From Caryophanales bacterium (GTDB lineage Bacteria > Bacillota_I > Bacilli_A > RFN20 > CAG-826): DNA of 33,276 nucleotides. Position numbers and translations under genes: made by a program. The stretch covers positions 1-33,276 of the forward strand of contig JAQYER010000059.1 of the NCBI GenBank assembly GCA_028723545.1, given 5' to 3'. Every line of letters begins with the position of its first letter. The first letter of the stretch is position 1. The notes under the pieces are model-generated. The model ran no database searches. It saw only the letters and a program-made list of their open reading frames with translations, and was not told the origin of the DNA. Of this stretch, positions 15,512 through 22,674 are shown one piece after another.

Positions 15512-15697
15512 TTACCAGCTTGATTTTTTCATGCCTGGGATTTCACCTTTGTAAGCAAGCTCACGAAGGCAAATACGGCATAATTTGAATTTTGAATACA
15601 CAGAGTGAGGACGTCCACAACGTTCACAACGAGTATATTCACGCACTTTGAACTTTTGTGGTCTAGCGCATTTAACTTTCATACTTGTTTTTGCCAT
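15512..15697 (-). CDS. rpsN: 30S ribosomal protein S14 (zinc-binding type Z)
   Basis: The 61-residue short form carries two CxxC motifs (CERCGRPH and CRICLREL) that bind zinc, and the end GEIPGMKKSSW. The basic N terminus MAKTSMKVKCARPQKFKVRE matches the Gram-positive zinc paralog. It lies between rplE and rpsH, the normal spc position. AGGAGG precedes the ATG. Confidence 0.98.
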   Translation of the reverse strand: MAKTSMKVKCARPQKFKVREYTRCERCGRPHSVYSKFKLCRICLRELAYKGEIPGMKKSSW

Positions 15698-15709
15698 TGT
15701 TCTATCCTC

Positions 15710-16309
15710 CTATTTGTGGAAAGGCATACCGATTAATTCGAGTAAGCTATATGCTTCTTCGTCGGTTTGAGCCGTTGTAACAATTACAATATCCATTCCG
15801 CGAATTTTAGATACTTTATCGTATTCAATTTCAGGGAAGATTAATTGTTCTTTAACACCGAGTGTGTAGTTACCATGACCATCGAAAGCATTTTTTGAAA
15901 CGCCACGGAAGTCACGAACACGTGGAAGTGCGATTGAGACTAATTTGTCGATGAATTCGTACATTCTTACACCACGGAGTGTTACTTTACATCCGATTTC
16001 TTGTCCTTCACGGAGTTTGAAGGTTGCGATAGATTTTTTAGCTTTAGTAGTTACAGGTTTTTGACCAGTGATGATCGCTAATTCTTTAACTGCTTCTTCT
16101 AATTGTTTCTTATCAGCAGTAGCTTCGCCGACACCGATGTTAATGACAACTTTTTCAAGATGTGGGATTTGCATAACAGAAGAATAATTATATTTTTCCA
16201 TTAATGCTTTTTTAATTTCTGATTCGTATCTATCTAATAAACGAGTAGATTTAGCACGAACTTTATTACCATTAGAAGTTGCAACTGCATTATTTTTATT
16301 TTCAGCCAT
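15710..16309 (-). CDS. rplE: 50S ribosomal protein L5
   Basis: L5 binds 5S rRNA in the central protuberance. The conserved part starts near residue 23 (LLDRYESEIKKALMEKYNY) and includes EKVVINIGVGEA, TGQKPVTTKAKKSIATFKLREGQEIG and VRDFRGVSKNAFDGHGNYTLGVKEQ. The end reads VTTAQTDEEAYSLLELIGMPF. At 199 residues it is about 20 longer than usual because of an N-terminal stretch rich in Asn, Ala and Lys. AGGAGG fixes that start. Confidence 0.97.
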   Translation of the reverse strand: MAENKNNAVATSNGNKVRAKSTRLLDRYESEIKKALMEKYNYSSVMQIPHLEKVVINIGVGEATADKKQLEEAVKELAIITGQKPVTTKAKKSIATFKLREGQEIGCKVTLRGVRMYEFIDKLVSIALPRVRDFRGVSKNAFDGHGNYTLGVKEQLIFPEIEYDKVSKIRGMDIVIVTTAQTDEEAYSLLELIGMPFHK

Positions 16310-16325
16310 TGTAAGTTCCTCCTAA

Positions 16326-16637
16326 TTAGTTAAGCTTACTTCCGCTTGCTTTTGTGACACGGATTTTCTTTCCATCTTTGTCAACTGAATAAGCAACACG
16401 AGTAGCTTTTTTTGTTTTTGGATCAACGATAGCAACATTGCTAGCATCGATTGGTACGTAAATTTCAACAACTGATCCTTCTGGAGTTTGTTGTGTTGGT
16501 TTACGATGTTTTTTGTGAACATTGACGCCTTCAACAACGACTTTGTTCTTCTTTGGATAAACAGCTTGGACTGTTCCTTCTTTTCCTTTGTCTTTTCCAG
16601 CGATGACGACAACTTTATCACCTTTTAAAATCTTCAT
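16326..16637 (-). CDS. rplX: 50S ribosomal protein L24
   Basis: L24 is an early-assembly initiator of the 50S subunit. The KOW motif opens the protein (MKILKGDKVVVIAGKDKGKE). The conserved EGVNVHKKHRKPTQQTPEG follows near residue 36, then SNVAIVDPKTKKATRV. The length (103) is usual. AGGAGG lies about 10 bases before the ATG. It stands between rplN and rplE. Confidence 0.98.
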   Translation of the reverse strand: MKILKGDKVVVIAGKDKGKEGTVQAVYPKKNKVVVEGVNVHKKHRKPTQQTPEGSVVEIYVPIDASNVAIVDPKTKKATRVAYSVDKDGKKIRVTKASGSKLN

Positions 16638-16654
16638 AATTTGTCATCCTCCTA

Positions 16655-17029
16655 TTATAAGACTTCGATAGCGAGAGAAATGATTTTCATAAATCCTTCA
16701 CCCTTATCACGAAGTTCACGCGCTACTGGTCCAAAGACACGAGTTCCAATTGGAGCACCTTCGTTATCGATTAAGACAACTGCGTTGTCATCGAATGCGA
16801 TTGTTGATCCATCTGGTCTATTGATTGGATGTTTTGTACGAACAATAACACCACGAACAATATCAGATTTTTTAACACGGCCATTTGGGATAGCTTCTTT
16901 AACAGCACAAGTGACGATGTCACCAATGCTACATGATTTGCGGTAGCTTCCACCTTTAAGACGGAAGACACGAACTGAACGAGCACCTGAATTGTCGGCG
17001 ACGACTAAGTTTGTTTCTGTTTGAATCAT
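16655..17029 (-). CDS. rplN: 50S ribosomal protein L14
   Basis: L14 lies at the subunit interface. The 124-residue protein starts MIQTETNLVVADNSGARSVR and carries CSIGDIVTCAVKEAIPNG, VVRGVIVRTKHPINRPDGS-type sequence and the end FGPVARELRDKGEGFMKIISLA. These match the family closely. AGGAGG precedes the ATG. It lies between rpsQ and rplX. Confidence 0.98.
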   Translation of the reverse strand: MIQTETNLVVADNSGARSVRVFRLKGGSYRKSCSIGDIVTCAVKEAIPNGRVKKSDIVRGVIVRTKHPINRPDGSTIAFDDNAVVLIDNEGAPIGTRVFGPVARELRDKGEGFMKIISLAIEVL

Positions 17030-17046
17030 AACTTTGCAACCTCCTA

Positions 17047-17358
17047 TTATTCAGCTTTTGCTTCAGCTTCAAGTTCGAGTTCAGCTTCAGCTGTTTTGAT
17101 GTCTTCGAGAGCCTTCTTGTCAACGCTTACTAATCTAAATCTCTTAGTAGCGCTTAATGGACGGCAAGCCATAATTGTGACTGTATCTCCGACATTAGCA
17201 ACGTTATTCTCATCGTGTGCATAATATTTAGAAGCATATTTGACACGTTTAGAATATTTTGCGTGTTTTTTGTGAGTTTCAACTAAGACAACGATGGTTT
17301 TGTTCATCTTAGCAGAAGTAACAACACCTTGAAGTGTAATTCTAGCATTTCTTTCCAT
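17047..17358 (-). CDS. rpsQ: 30S ribosomal protein S17 with an acidic C-terminal tail
   Basis: S17 is a primary 16S rRNA-binding OB-fold protein. The core runs from about residue 5 to 80, with LQGVVTSAKMNKTIVVLVE, YSKRVKYASKYYAHDE, NVANVGDTVTIMACRPLSATKRFRLVSV-type sequence. The protein is 103 residues against the usual 85-90. The extra C-terminal stretch is Glu- and Ala-rich (AELELEAEAKAE). GGAG precedes the ATG. It stands between rpmC and rplN. Confidence 0.97.
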   Translation of the reverse strand: MERNARITLQGVVTSAKMNKTIVVLVETHKKHAKYSKRVKYASKYYAHDENNVANVGDTVTIMACRPLSATKRFRLVSVDKKALEDIKTAEAELELEAEAKAE

Positions 17359-17370
17359 TGTCTAGTTCTC

Positions 17371-17568
17371 CTATTTAATTCCGAGTTCTCTTTCGCGAAT
17401 TACCATATTAACTCTGGCAATATCTTTACGAACTCTATTGATTTCTTCACCGTGTTCAAGTTGACCAACAGCTTGACGGCGACGAAGATTGAATAATTCT
17501 TCTTTAAGGGAGTAAACCTTAGCGGTCAACTCTTCATTACTTAATTCACGAACTTCACTGATCTTCAT
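17371..17568 (-). CDS. rpmC: 50S ribosomal protein L29
   Basis: L29 lies near the exit tunnel and helps form the SRP and trigger factor docking site. The 65-residue helical hairpin has ELSNEELTAKVYSLKEELFN, the LRRRQAVGQLE motif and the VRKDIARVNMVIRERELG end. The start follows the rplP stop by 3 bases, with an AAGGAGG site inside the end of rplP. Confidence 0.98.
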   Translation of the reverse strand: MKISEVRELSNEELTAKVYSLKEELFNLRRRQAVGQLEHGEEINRVRKDIARVNMVIRERELGIK

Positions 17569-17571
17569 GGC

Positions 17572-17988
17572 TTACTTAACCTCCTTTTTCGCTACAACGC
17601 GGCAGCGGCATGGAAGTTTATATGATGCTAAGCGTAATGCTTCGCGTGCAACTTCTTCTGGGATGCCGCCCATTTCAAACATGACTCTGTTTGTTTTAAC
17701 GACTGCTACCCAGCTTTCTGGACTACCTTTACCAGAACCCATACGAACTTCAGCAGGTTTTTTAGTTTTTGCTAAGTGTGGGAAGATGCGGATATAAACT
17801 TTTCCTTCTTTTTTGGTATATCTAGAGAGAACAATACGAGCCGCTTCGATTTGACGGTTTGTTATCCAAGCACCTGTTACAGCTTGTAAACCGAATTCAC
17901 CGAATACTACTTCATTGCCACCTTTAGAGAGACCTTCGTACTTAATTGAATGAGGACGACGATATTTCACTCTTTTTGGTTGTAACAT
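17572..17988 (-). CDS. rplP: 50S ribosomal protein L16
   Basis: L16 helps organise the A site and the central protuberance. The 138-residue protein starts MLQPKRVKYRRPHSIKYEG and includes FGEFGLQAVTGAWITNRQIEAAR, VYIRIFPHLAKTKKPAEVRMGSGKG and the family end ALRLASYKLPCRCRVV. Normal length. The start follows the rpsC stop by 2 bases with an AAGGAG site inside rpsC. Confidence 0.98.
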   Translation of the reverse strand: MLQPKRVKYRRPHSIKYEGLSKGGNEVVFGEFGLQAVTGAWITNRQIEAARIVLSRYTKKEGKVYIRIFPHLAKTKKPAEVRMGSGKGSPESWVAVVKTNRVMFEMGGIPEEVAREALRLASYKLPCRCRVVAKKEVK

Positions 17989-17990
17989 GA

Positions 17991-18707
17991 TTATTCTCCT
18001 TTCTTAGCGTTGTCTTTTTCTTCTTTTGTATCTAAGACTTCGCCACGGCAGATCCATACTTTGACACCAAGACGGCCATAAGCAGTAACTGCTTCAGCAT
18101 GAGCATAATCAATATCAGAACGGAGTGTTGTTAATGGGACGATACCTTCCTTATAACCTTCACTACGAGCGATATCAGCTCCGCCTAAACGACCACTAAT
18201 CATTGTACGGACACCTTTAGCGCCGGCTTTACGAACTCTTTGAATCGCTTTCTTTTGTGCAACACGGAATGAAACACGATTTTCAAGTTCTTTTGCGATT
18301 GATTCGGCGACTAATGTTGCGTCGAGATCAGGATTCTTAACTTCGATTACAGCGATTTTAACTCTTGAACCTTTAAGCATTCCTGAAACGACTTTTGTAA
18401 TACGTTCAATATTTGAACCTTGTTCTCCGAGGACAACACCTGGACGAGCAACGAAGAGTTTAATAAGAACGTTGGCAGACTTCTTATCGGCTTTGCGGCG
18501 TTCAATTTCAATGTGTGAAACTAATGCGCGGCTATTTTCATTACCTTTATCAGAAGGTTTGCCATCTAATTCGTATTTGAGATATTTACGAATTTTAATA
18601 TCTTCATGGAGATATGTTGCGAAATCAGAATCATTAGCAAACCAACGTGAATTCCATTGTTTGTTAATGCCGATACGCATACCAATTGGACTAACTTTTT
18701 GACCCAT
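17991..18707 (-). CDS. rpsC: 30S ribosomal protein S3
   Basis: S3 contributes to the mRNA entry site and helicase activity. It begins MGQKVSPIGMRIGINKQW and ends in the family's REGYKEG- and GRLGVKVWICRGE-type sequence. The KH domain has its GxxG as GEQG (in VVLGEQGSNIERI), where GKGG-type loops are usual. The protein is 238 residues, about 20 longer than Bacillus S3. Extra residues lie before the KH domain (DGKPSDKGNENSRAL region) and in a short charged C-terminal tail. AGGAGG overlaps the rplV stop. Confidence 0.97.
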   Translation of the reverse strand: MGQKVSPIGMRIGINKQWNSRWFANDSDFATYLHEDIKIRKYLKYELDGKPSDKGNENSRALVSHIEIERRKADKKSANVLIKLFVARPGVVLGEQGSNIERITKVVSGMLKGSRVKIAVIEVKNPDLDATLVAESIAKELENRVSFRVAQKKAIQRVRKAGAKGVRTMISGRLGGADIARSEGYKEGIVPLTTLRSDIDYAHAEAVTAYGRLGVKVWICRGEVLDTKEEKDNAKKGE

Positions 18708-18719
18708 TGTATTTACCTC

Positions 18720-19262
18720 CTAGCGAGACTTAACCACAACAGTGATGTGGCTAGTTCTTTTAACAAGACCTGACGCGCTTCCTTTAGCACGTGGAAGATA
18801 TCTTTTCATTTTTAATCCATCGTTAGCATAGATAGTAGCGATATATAATGAGCTTTCTTCCATGCCGAAGTTGTTGATAGCATTTGCTGCAGCGCTTTTA
18901 ATAACTTTTGCAACGATTGGAGAAGCAGCTTTATTAACGTTTTCAAGGATACCGAGAGCTTCGTTAACATTTTTGCCTCTTACTAAATCTATTACTAAAC
19001 GCGCTTTACGTGGAGTGACGCGTACGTCATACGCGACCGCTCTTGCTTCAGTTCTTGCAGGTTTTTTAGGTTCTTCAACAACTTTCTTTGCTGCTTTTTT
19101 AGCTTTTGGAGCTTTTGCAGGTTTTTCTTCGACTACTGCTTTTTCTTCAACTGGTGCAGCTGTTTCAGCTTTAACTGCTTTTTTAGTTGTTTTCTTTGCA
19201 GTTGTTGATTTTTTAGTTGTTGATGTAGCTTTCTTGGCTACTTCTTTCTTTTCTTCTGCCAT
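18720..19262 (-). CDS. rplV: 50S ribosomal protein L22 with a Lys/Ala-rich N-terminal extension
   Basis: L22 lines the exit tunnel. The conserved protein starts near residue 71 (RTEARAVAYDVRVTPRKARL) and includes VIDLVRGKNVNEAL, KVIKSAAANAINNFG and the tunnel loop region RYLPRAKGSASGLVKRTSHIT. The protein is 180 residues against the usual 110-115. The first 70 residues are a low-complexity run of Lys, Ala, Thr and Glu with a repeated KKAxKK-like pattern. An AGGAGG site that overlaps the rpsS stop sits 7 bases before this ATG, and no internal ATG with a ribosome site precedes the core. The extension is therefore most likely translated. Confidence 0.96.
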   Translation of the reverse strand: MAEEKKEVAKKATSTTKKSTTAKKTTKKAVKAETAAPVEEKAVVEEKPAKAPKAKKAAKKVVEEPKKPARTEARAVAYDVRVTPRKARLVIDLVRGKNVNEALGILENVNKAASPIVAKVIKSAAANAINNFGMEESSLYIATIYANDGLKMKRYLPRAKGSASGLVKRTSHITVVVKSR

Positions 19263-19273
19263 TCTGCTACCTC

Positions 19274-19564
19274 CTATTTCTTAGCGGCTGCTCTATCTTC
19301 AGCGTTATTTCCGATGTGGCCATGGAATGTACGTGTAGGAGCGAATTCGCCGAGTTTATGTCCGACCATGTCTTCTGTAACATAGACGGTAATGTGTTCG
19401 CGGCCATTGTAGACAGCGAATGTGTGTTCAACGAATGAAGGGAAAATTGTTGAACGACGTGACCAAGTCTTGATGACTTCTTTTTTATTAGCCTTATTAA
19501 GTGCTTCAACTTTTTTCATTAAGCTTTCATCACAGAATGGGCCTTTTTTCAAACTACGTGCCAT
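19274..19564 (-). CDS. rpsS: 30S ribosomal protein S19
   Basis: S19 binds the head of the 30S subunit near S13. The 96-residue protein begins MARSLKKGPFCDESLMKKVEAL and has the conserved WSRRSTIFPSFVEHTFAVYNG, then VTEDMVGHKLGEFAPTRTFHGH, with the end KDRKAAAR-like here as NAEDRAAAKK. Length is normal. GGAG precedes the ATG. It lies between rplB and rplV. Confidence 0.98.
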   Translation of the reverse strand: MARSLKKGPFCDESLMKKVEALNKANKKEVIKTWSRRSTIFPSFVEHTFAVYNGREHITVYVTEDMVGHKLGEFAPTRTFHGHIGNNAEDRAAAKK

Positions 19565-19583
19565 AACTTATTTTCTCCTTTCA

Positions 19584-20417
19584 TTATTTACCATTTCTTC
19601 TACGTACGATTAATTTAGTAGAAGGTTGTTTGTTGCGTCTTGTCTTAACACCAAGAGCTCTTTTACCCCAAGGTGTACGTGGTGCATCACGACCAACTGG
19701 ACACTTACCTTCACCACCACCGTGTGGGTGATCATTAGGGTTCATAACAGAACCACGAACGGTAGGACGTGTGCCAGCCCAACGTGTTTTACCAGCTTTT
19801 CCTTTATTAACAAGGATATAGTCTTCATTACCGACTACACCGATTGTTGCGCGGCATTCAGCTAAGACTTTACGGACTTCGCCAGATGCTAAACGAAGGA
19901 TAACGTGATTTCCTTCTTTACCAAGTACTTGTGCGCTTGTACCAGCAGCACGGCACATTTGGCCTCCCTTACCAGGTTGTAATTCAACATTGTGAACGAA
20001 TGTACCTTCAGGGATGTTCTTTAATTGAAGAGCGTTACCAACTTTGATATCGACTGCTTCACCAGAGACGATTTTATCTCCGACTTTTAATCCTTGTGGA
20101 GCAAGGATGTATCTTTTTTCTCCATCAGCATAACTGACAAGCATAATGTTTGCATTACGGTTTGGATCATATTCGACCGCTTTGATTGTACCAACGATTC
20201 CATCTTTGTTTCTCTTGAAATCAATGATTCTGTAACGACGTTTGTGTCCTCCACCGATATGACGTGTTGTAATAACGCCTTGGTTATTACGTCCGCCAGT
20301 CTTAGTTAATCTAACTGTTAAGCTTTTTTCAGGAGTGGACTTTGTGATTTCTTCAAACGTCAAGTTCGTCATGTTTCTACGTGATGGCGAAGTTGGTTTG
20401 TAAGTTCTAATTGACAT
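19584..20417 (-). CDS. rplB: 50S ribosomal protein L2
   Basis: L2 is needed for subunit association and peptidyl transfer. The 277-residue protein has MSIRTYKPTSPSRRNMT, the GGGHKRRYRIIDFKRNKDG stretch, and the signature VMNPNDHPHGGGEGKCPVG with the conserved His around residue 230. It ends in LIVRRRNGK. Length is usual. GGAGG lies 5 bases before the ATG. It stands between rplW and rpsS. Confidence 0.98.
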   Translation of the reverse strand: MSIRTYKPTSPSRRNMTNLTFEEITKSTPEKSLTVRLTKTGGRNNQGVITTRHIGGGHKRRYRIIDFKRNKDGIVGTIKAVEYDPNRNANIMLVSYADGEKRYILAPQGLKVGDKIVSGEAVDIKVGNALQLKNIPEGTFVHNVELQPGKGGQMCRAAGTSAQVLGKEGNHVILRLASGEVRKVLAECRATIGVVGNEDYILVNKGKAGKTRWAGTRPTVRGSVMNPNDHPHGGGEGKCPVGRDAPRTPWGKRALGVKTRRNKQPSTKLIVRRRNGK

Positions 20418-20449
20418 ATAAACCTCCTATATTTGGAATAAGAACTAAA

Positions 20450-20785
20450 TTATTCCTTGAATAAGTCAATTGCAGCACCGTCTGCGACAGTGACAATTGC
20501 TTTTTTGAATCCAGAGATAGAACCTTGATAACGTCCACCTCTAGTTGTCTTCTTGGCAACAACGTTGACAATGTTGACATCAGTAACTTTGACGTTGAAG
20601 ATGTTTTCGAATGCTTTTCTAACTTCAGCGCGATTAGCTTTAGCAGAAACTTCAACTGTTACTTTATTTTGCTCTTGCATAAGAGTCATTGTTTTTTCAG
20701 TGATAACAGGTCTAATAATTGTATCGAAGTCATGAATTGTTGCTTTTGATACAGTTTCAGCTGCTTTAGATACTTTTTTAGCCAT
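20450..20785 (-). CDS. rplW: 50S ribosomal protein L23
   Basis: L23 sits by the tunnel exit and docks trigger factor and SRP. The core begins near residue 22 (TIIRPVITEKTMTLM). It includes NKVTVEVSAKANRAEVRKAFENIFNVKVTDVNIVN and the end segment KKAIVTVADGAAIDLF. At 111 residues it has about 15 extra N-terminal residues (MAKKVSKAAETVSKATI). The start follows the rplD stop by one base. GAGGAGG lies inside the end of rplD. Confidence 0.97.
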   Translation of the reverse strand: MAKKVSKAAETVSKATIHDFDTIIRPVITEKTMTLMQEQNKVTVEVSAKANRAEVRKAFENIFNVKVTDVNIVNVVAKKTTRGGRYQGSISGFKKAIVTVADGAAIDLFKE

Positions 20786-20786
20786 A

Positions 20787-21422
20787 TTACTTCAATGCCT
20801 CCTCAACCATCTTAACGGTTGCTTTGTCCATAATAACGTTATCGAAGTACATTAAGTCATAAACAGAAACGTTTGTAACTGGTGTAACAACAACGTTAGC
20901 AATGTTAGCTGCTGATGCGATGAGGTTTTCATCTAAATCAGAGATAACAATGAGGGATTTCTTGTCAGCTTTAAGAGCTTTGAGCATAGCGACGACATTC
21001 TTTGTTTTGATTGAGTCAAATTTGAATTCATCGACGACAATTAATCCATTTTTAGCTTGTGCGCTATAAGCACACTTGAGAGCTAATTTGTGTTCCTTAC
21101 GGTTTTGAGAGAGCTTGTGGTTTTGAACACCTGTAGGTCCAAATACGCATCCACCGCCAACCCAAATTGGAGATCTTGTGGAACCAGCACGGGCACGGCC
21201 TGTACCTTTTTGTCTCCATGGTTTTTTACCACCACCACTGACTTCATCACGCTTTTTTGTTTTAGCTGTGTCTTGTCTCATGTTTGCTTGATAGACGAGA
21301 ACAGCATCATGCATGACTTGTTTGTTTTCTTCTACTCCGAAGACAGAAGCGTTGAGTGAGAGTGATTCGACTTTTTCGCCAGCCATATTGACTACAGCGA
21401 CACTAACTTTTTTAGTTGCCAT
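20787..21422 (-). CDS. rplD: 50S ribosomal protein L4
   Basis: L4 extends into the exit tunnel and in E. coli represses its own operon through the S10 leader. The 211-residue protein has HDAVLVYQANMRQDTAKTK, then the tunnel-loop region VSGGGKKPWRQKGTGRARAGS, SPIWVGGGCVFGP, and the second half with LIVVDEF and the C-terminal DLMYFDNVIMDKATVKMVEE. Length is near normal. GGAG lies inside the end of rplC and the start is 5 bases past its stop. Confidence 0.98.
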   Translation of the reverse strand: MATKKVSVAVVNMAGEKVESLSLNASVFGVEENKQVMHDAVLVYQANMRQDTAKTKKRDEVSGGGKKPWRQKGTGRARAGSTRSPIWVGGGCVFGPTGVQNHKLSQNRKEHKLALKCAYSAQAKNGLIVVDEFKFDSIKTKNVVAMLKALKADKKSLIVISDLDENLIASAANIANVVVTPVTNVSVYDLMYFDNVIMDKATVKMVEEALK

Positions 21423-21427
21423 GCGAA

Positions 21428-22111
21428 TTATTCTCCTTTCTCAACAACAGCAAGTGTTTTAACTTCTTCTGGCTTGCCGAGTTGAACTTTTACTGCGCTA
21501 CGAATTGTAACGATTGATTTTTTGGCTCCTGGAACTGAACCTCTAATGAGAATATAGTTCTTATCAGCGTTTGCTTCGATAACTAATTGATTGAGAATAG
21601 TTGCAGATTTGTTTCCCATGTGTCCTGACATGTGTTTGCCTGGAATAACGCGGTTATTGCAACGTCCGTTATTAGCGAAGGAACCTTGTTGTCTGTGGTA
21701 TCCAGATCCGTGACCTTTAGGACCAATCTTTCCACCCCAGCGTTTGATTGTACCAGCATATCCACGACCTTTTGATGTTCCGATTACGTCGACAACATCG
21801 CCAGCTTTGAAGATATCTGCTTTGATTTCATCTCCAACTTTGTATGAGAGCATTTCGTCGCCTTTGATTTCCATTAAGACTTTAGTTGCCTTAACACCAG
21901 CTTTTTCGAAATGACCTTTTTCGGCTTTGTTTACTTTAGATTCTTTCTTTTCTTCAATACCGACTTGGAGAGCGTCATAACCATCTTTTTCAGTTGTCTT
22001 TACTTGAGTGACAACGTTAGGTAAGACTTCAACAACAGTGACAGCATACATTGTGCCATCTTGAGCGAAGACTTCAGTCATGCCCATTTTGCGTCCAACG
22101 ATTTGTTTCAT
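21428..22111 (-). CDS. rplC: 50S ribosomal protein L3
   Basis: L3 nucleates 50S assembly near the peptidyl transferase centre. It begins MKQIVGRKMGMTEVFAQDG. It also has the conserved DVIGTSKGRGYAGTIKRWGG and the signature GPKGHGSGYHRQQGS, PGKHMSGHMGN. The length (227) is slightly above the usual 209-212 owing to a charged stretch at about 50-65 and a Lys/Glu-rich end. AAGGAGG lies 9 bases before the ATG, right after the rpsJ stop. Confidence 0.98.
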   Translation of the reverse strand: MKQIVGRKMGMTEVFAQDGTMYAVTVVEVLPNVVTQVKTTEKDGYDALQVGIEEKKESKVNKAEKGHFEKAGVKATKVLMEIKGDEMLSYKVGDEIKADIFKAGDVVDVIGTSKGRGYAGTIKRWGGKIGPKGHGSGYHRQQGSFANNGRCNNRVIPGKHMSGHMGNKSATILNQLVIEANADKNYILIRGSVPGAKKSIVTIRSAVKVQLGKPEEVKTLAVVEKGE

Positions 22112-22125
22112 TGTCTCGAGCCTCC

Positions 22126-22437
22126 TTATAACTTGATATCAATATCGACACCGCTTGGAAGATCGAGCTTTCTTAATTGTTCGACAGTTTCCTTGGTTGG
22201 ATTTTTGATATCGATTAATCTTTTGTGTGTTCTAATTTCAAATTGTTCACGAGAATCTTTGTACTTATGGACAGCACGTAAGATTGTGTAAACTTGACGT
22301 TCCGTTGGGAGCGGAATTGGGCCAACAACACTAGCGCCAGTTTTTTTCGCTGCAATTACGATCTTTTCAACAGACATATCGAGTACTCTGTGATCATAAG
22401 CTTGAAGACGAACCCTGATTGTTTTACTTTTCGCCAT
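22126..22437 (-). CDS. rpsJ: 30S ribosomal protein S10
   Basis: S10 is both a ribosomal protein and a NusG/NusB antitermination partner. The 103-residue protein has RVRLQAYDHRVLDMSVEKIV, GPIPLPTERQVYTILRAVHKYKDSREQFEIRTHKR-type sequence and LPSGVDIDIKL at the end. Normal length. It is the first gene of the superoperon, with AGGAGG 8 bases before the ATG, and follows a leader of about 125 bases. Confidence 0.98.
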   Translation of the reverse strand: MAKSKTIRVRLQAYDHRVLDMSVEKIVIAAKKTGASVVGPIPLPTERQVYTILRAVHKYKDSREQFEIRTHKRLIDIKNPTKETVEQLRKLDLPSGVDIDIKL

Positions 22438-22482
22438 GAATTTTTCCTCCTACATTTCTTTTCAGGCATTTAACGATGCTCC

Positions 22483-22544
22483 ATGCGAATTACCTGATCA
22501 CCAATTTCATGACAACGCCTGATGGTGTATCAGCAACCTCGCAT
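22483..22544 (-). promoter_or_regulatory. Structured leader of the S10 operon
   Basis: On the minus strand an outer stem ATGCGA/TCGCAT (22539-22544 with 22483-22488) and a 5x5 internal loop lead to an inner stem of 10 bp with one bulged A (22523-22533 with 22494-22503). The apical loop is about 20 bases. A competing short hairpin CTGAT/ATCAG (22519-22533) uses one arm of the inner stem. The element lies between the promoter and the rpsJ ribosome site. In E. coli L4 acts on such a leader, but a ligand here is unknown. Confidence 0.7.
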
Positions 22545-22569
22545 ATCAATGCAGACGTTAACGATTGGT

Positions 22570-22598
22570 ATAATACTCCTATATTTTATATAAGGCAA
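22570..22598 (-). promoter_or_regulatory. Promoter of the S10-spc-alpha superoperon
   Basis: On the minus strand TTGCCT (22593-22598) and TATTAT (22570-22575) are separated by exactly 17 bases. The predicted start is near 22563, giving a leader of about 125 bases to the rpsJ ATG. Confidence 0.75.
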
Positions 22599-22630
22599 CA
22601 ATTTTTTTATTATTTTTTCCGAAAGTTAAC

Positions 22631-22660
22631 AAAAAGCTGAGTGATTTCCACCCAGTTTTT
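22631..22660 (-). terminator. Terminator after the PlsC-like gene
   Basis: Arms 22637-22643 and 22649-22655 form a 7-bp stem (one G-U on the minus strand) with a 5-base loop. It is preceded by a run of A and followed leftward by CTTTTTGTT. It lies 20 bases past the stop of the 22675 gene and separates it from the S10 promoter. Confidence 0.85.
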
Positions 22661-22674
22661 TTGAAATTTTTTTG

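Noticed and set aside
18862..19284. Long plus-strand frame antisense to rplV
   Set aside because: It is the mirror of the low-complexity Lys/Ala run of L22, with a biased composition and no ribosome site; an overlapping strong gene explains it.
22438..22560. Short upstream open frames in the S10 leader
   Set aside because: Several 4-6 codon ATG frames occur but none has a ribosome site; hairpin structure is the more convincing signal.
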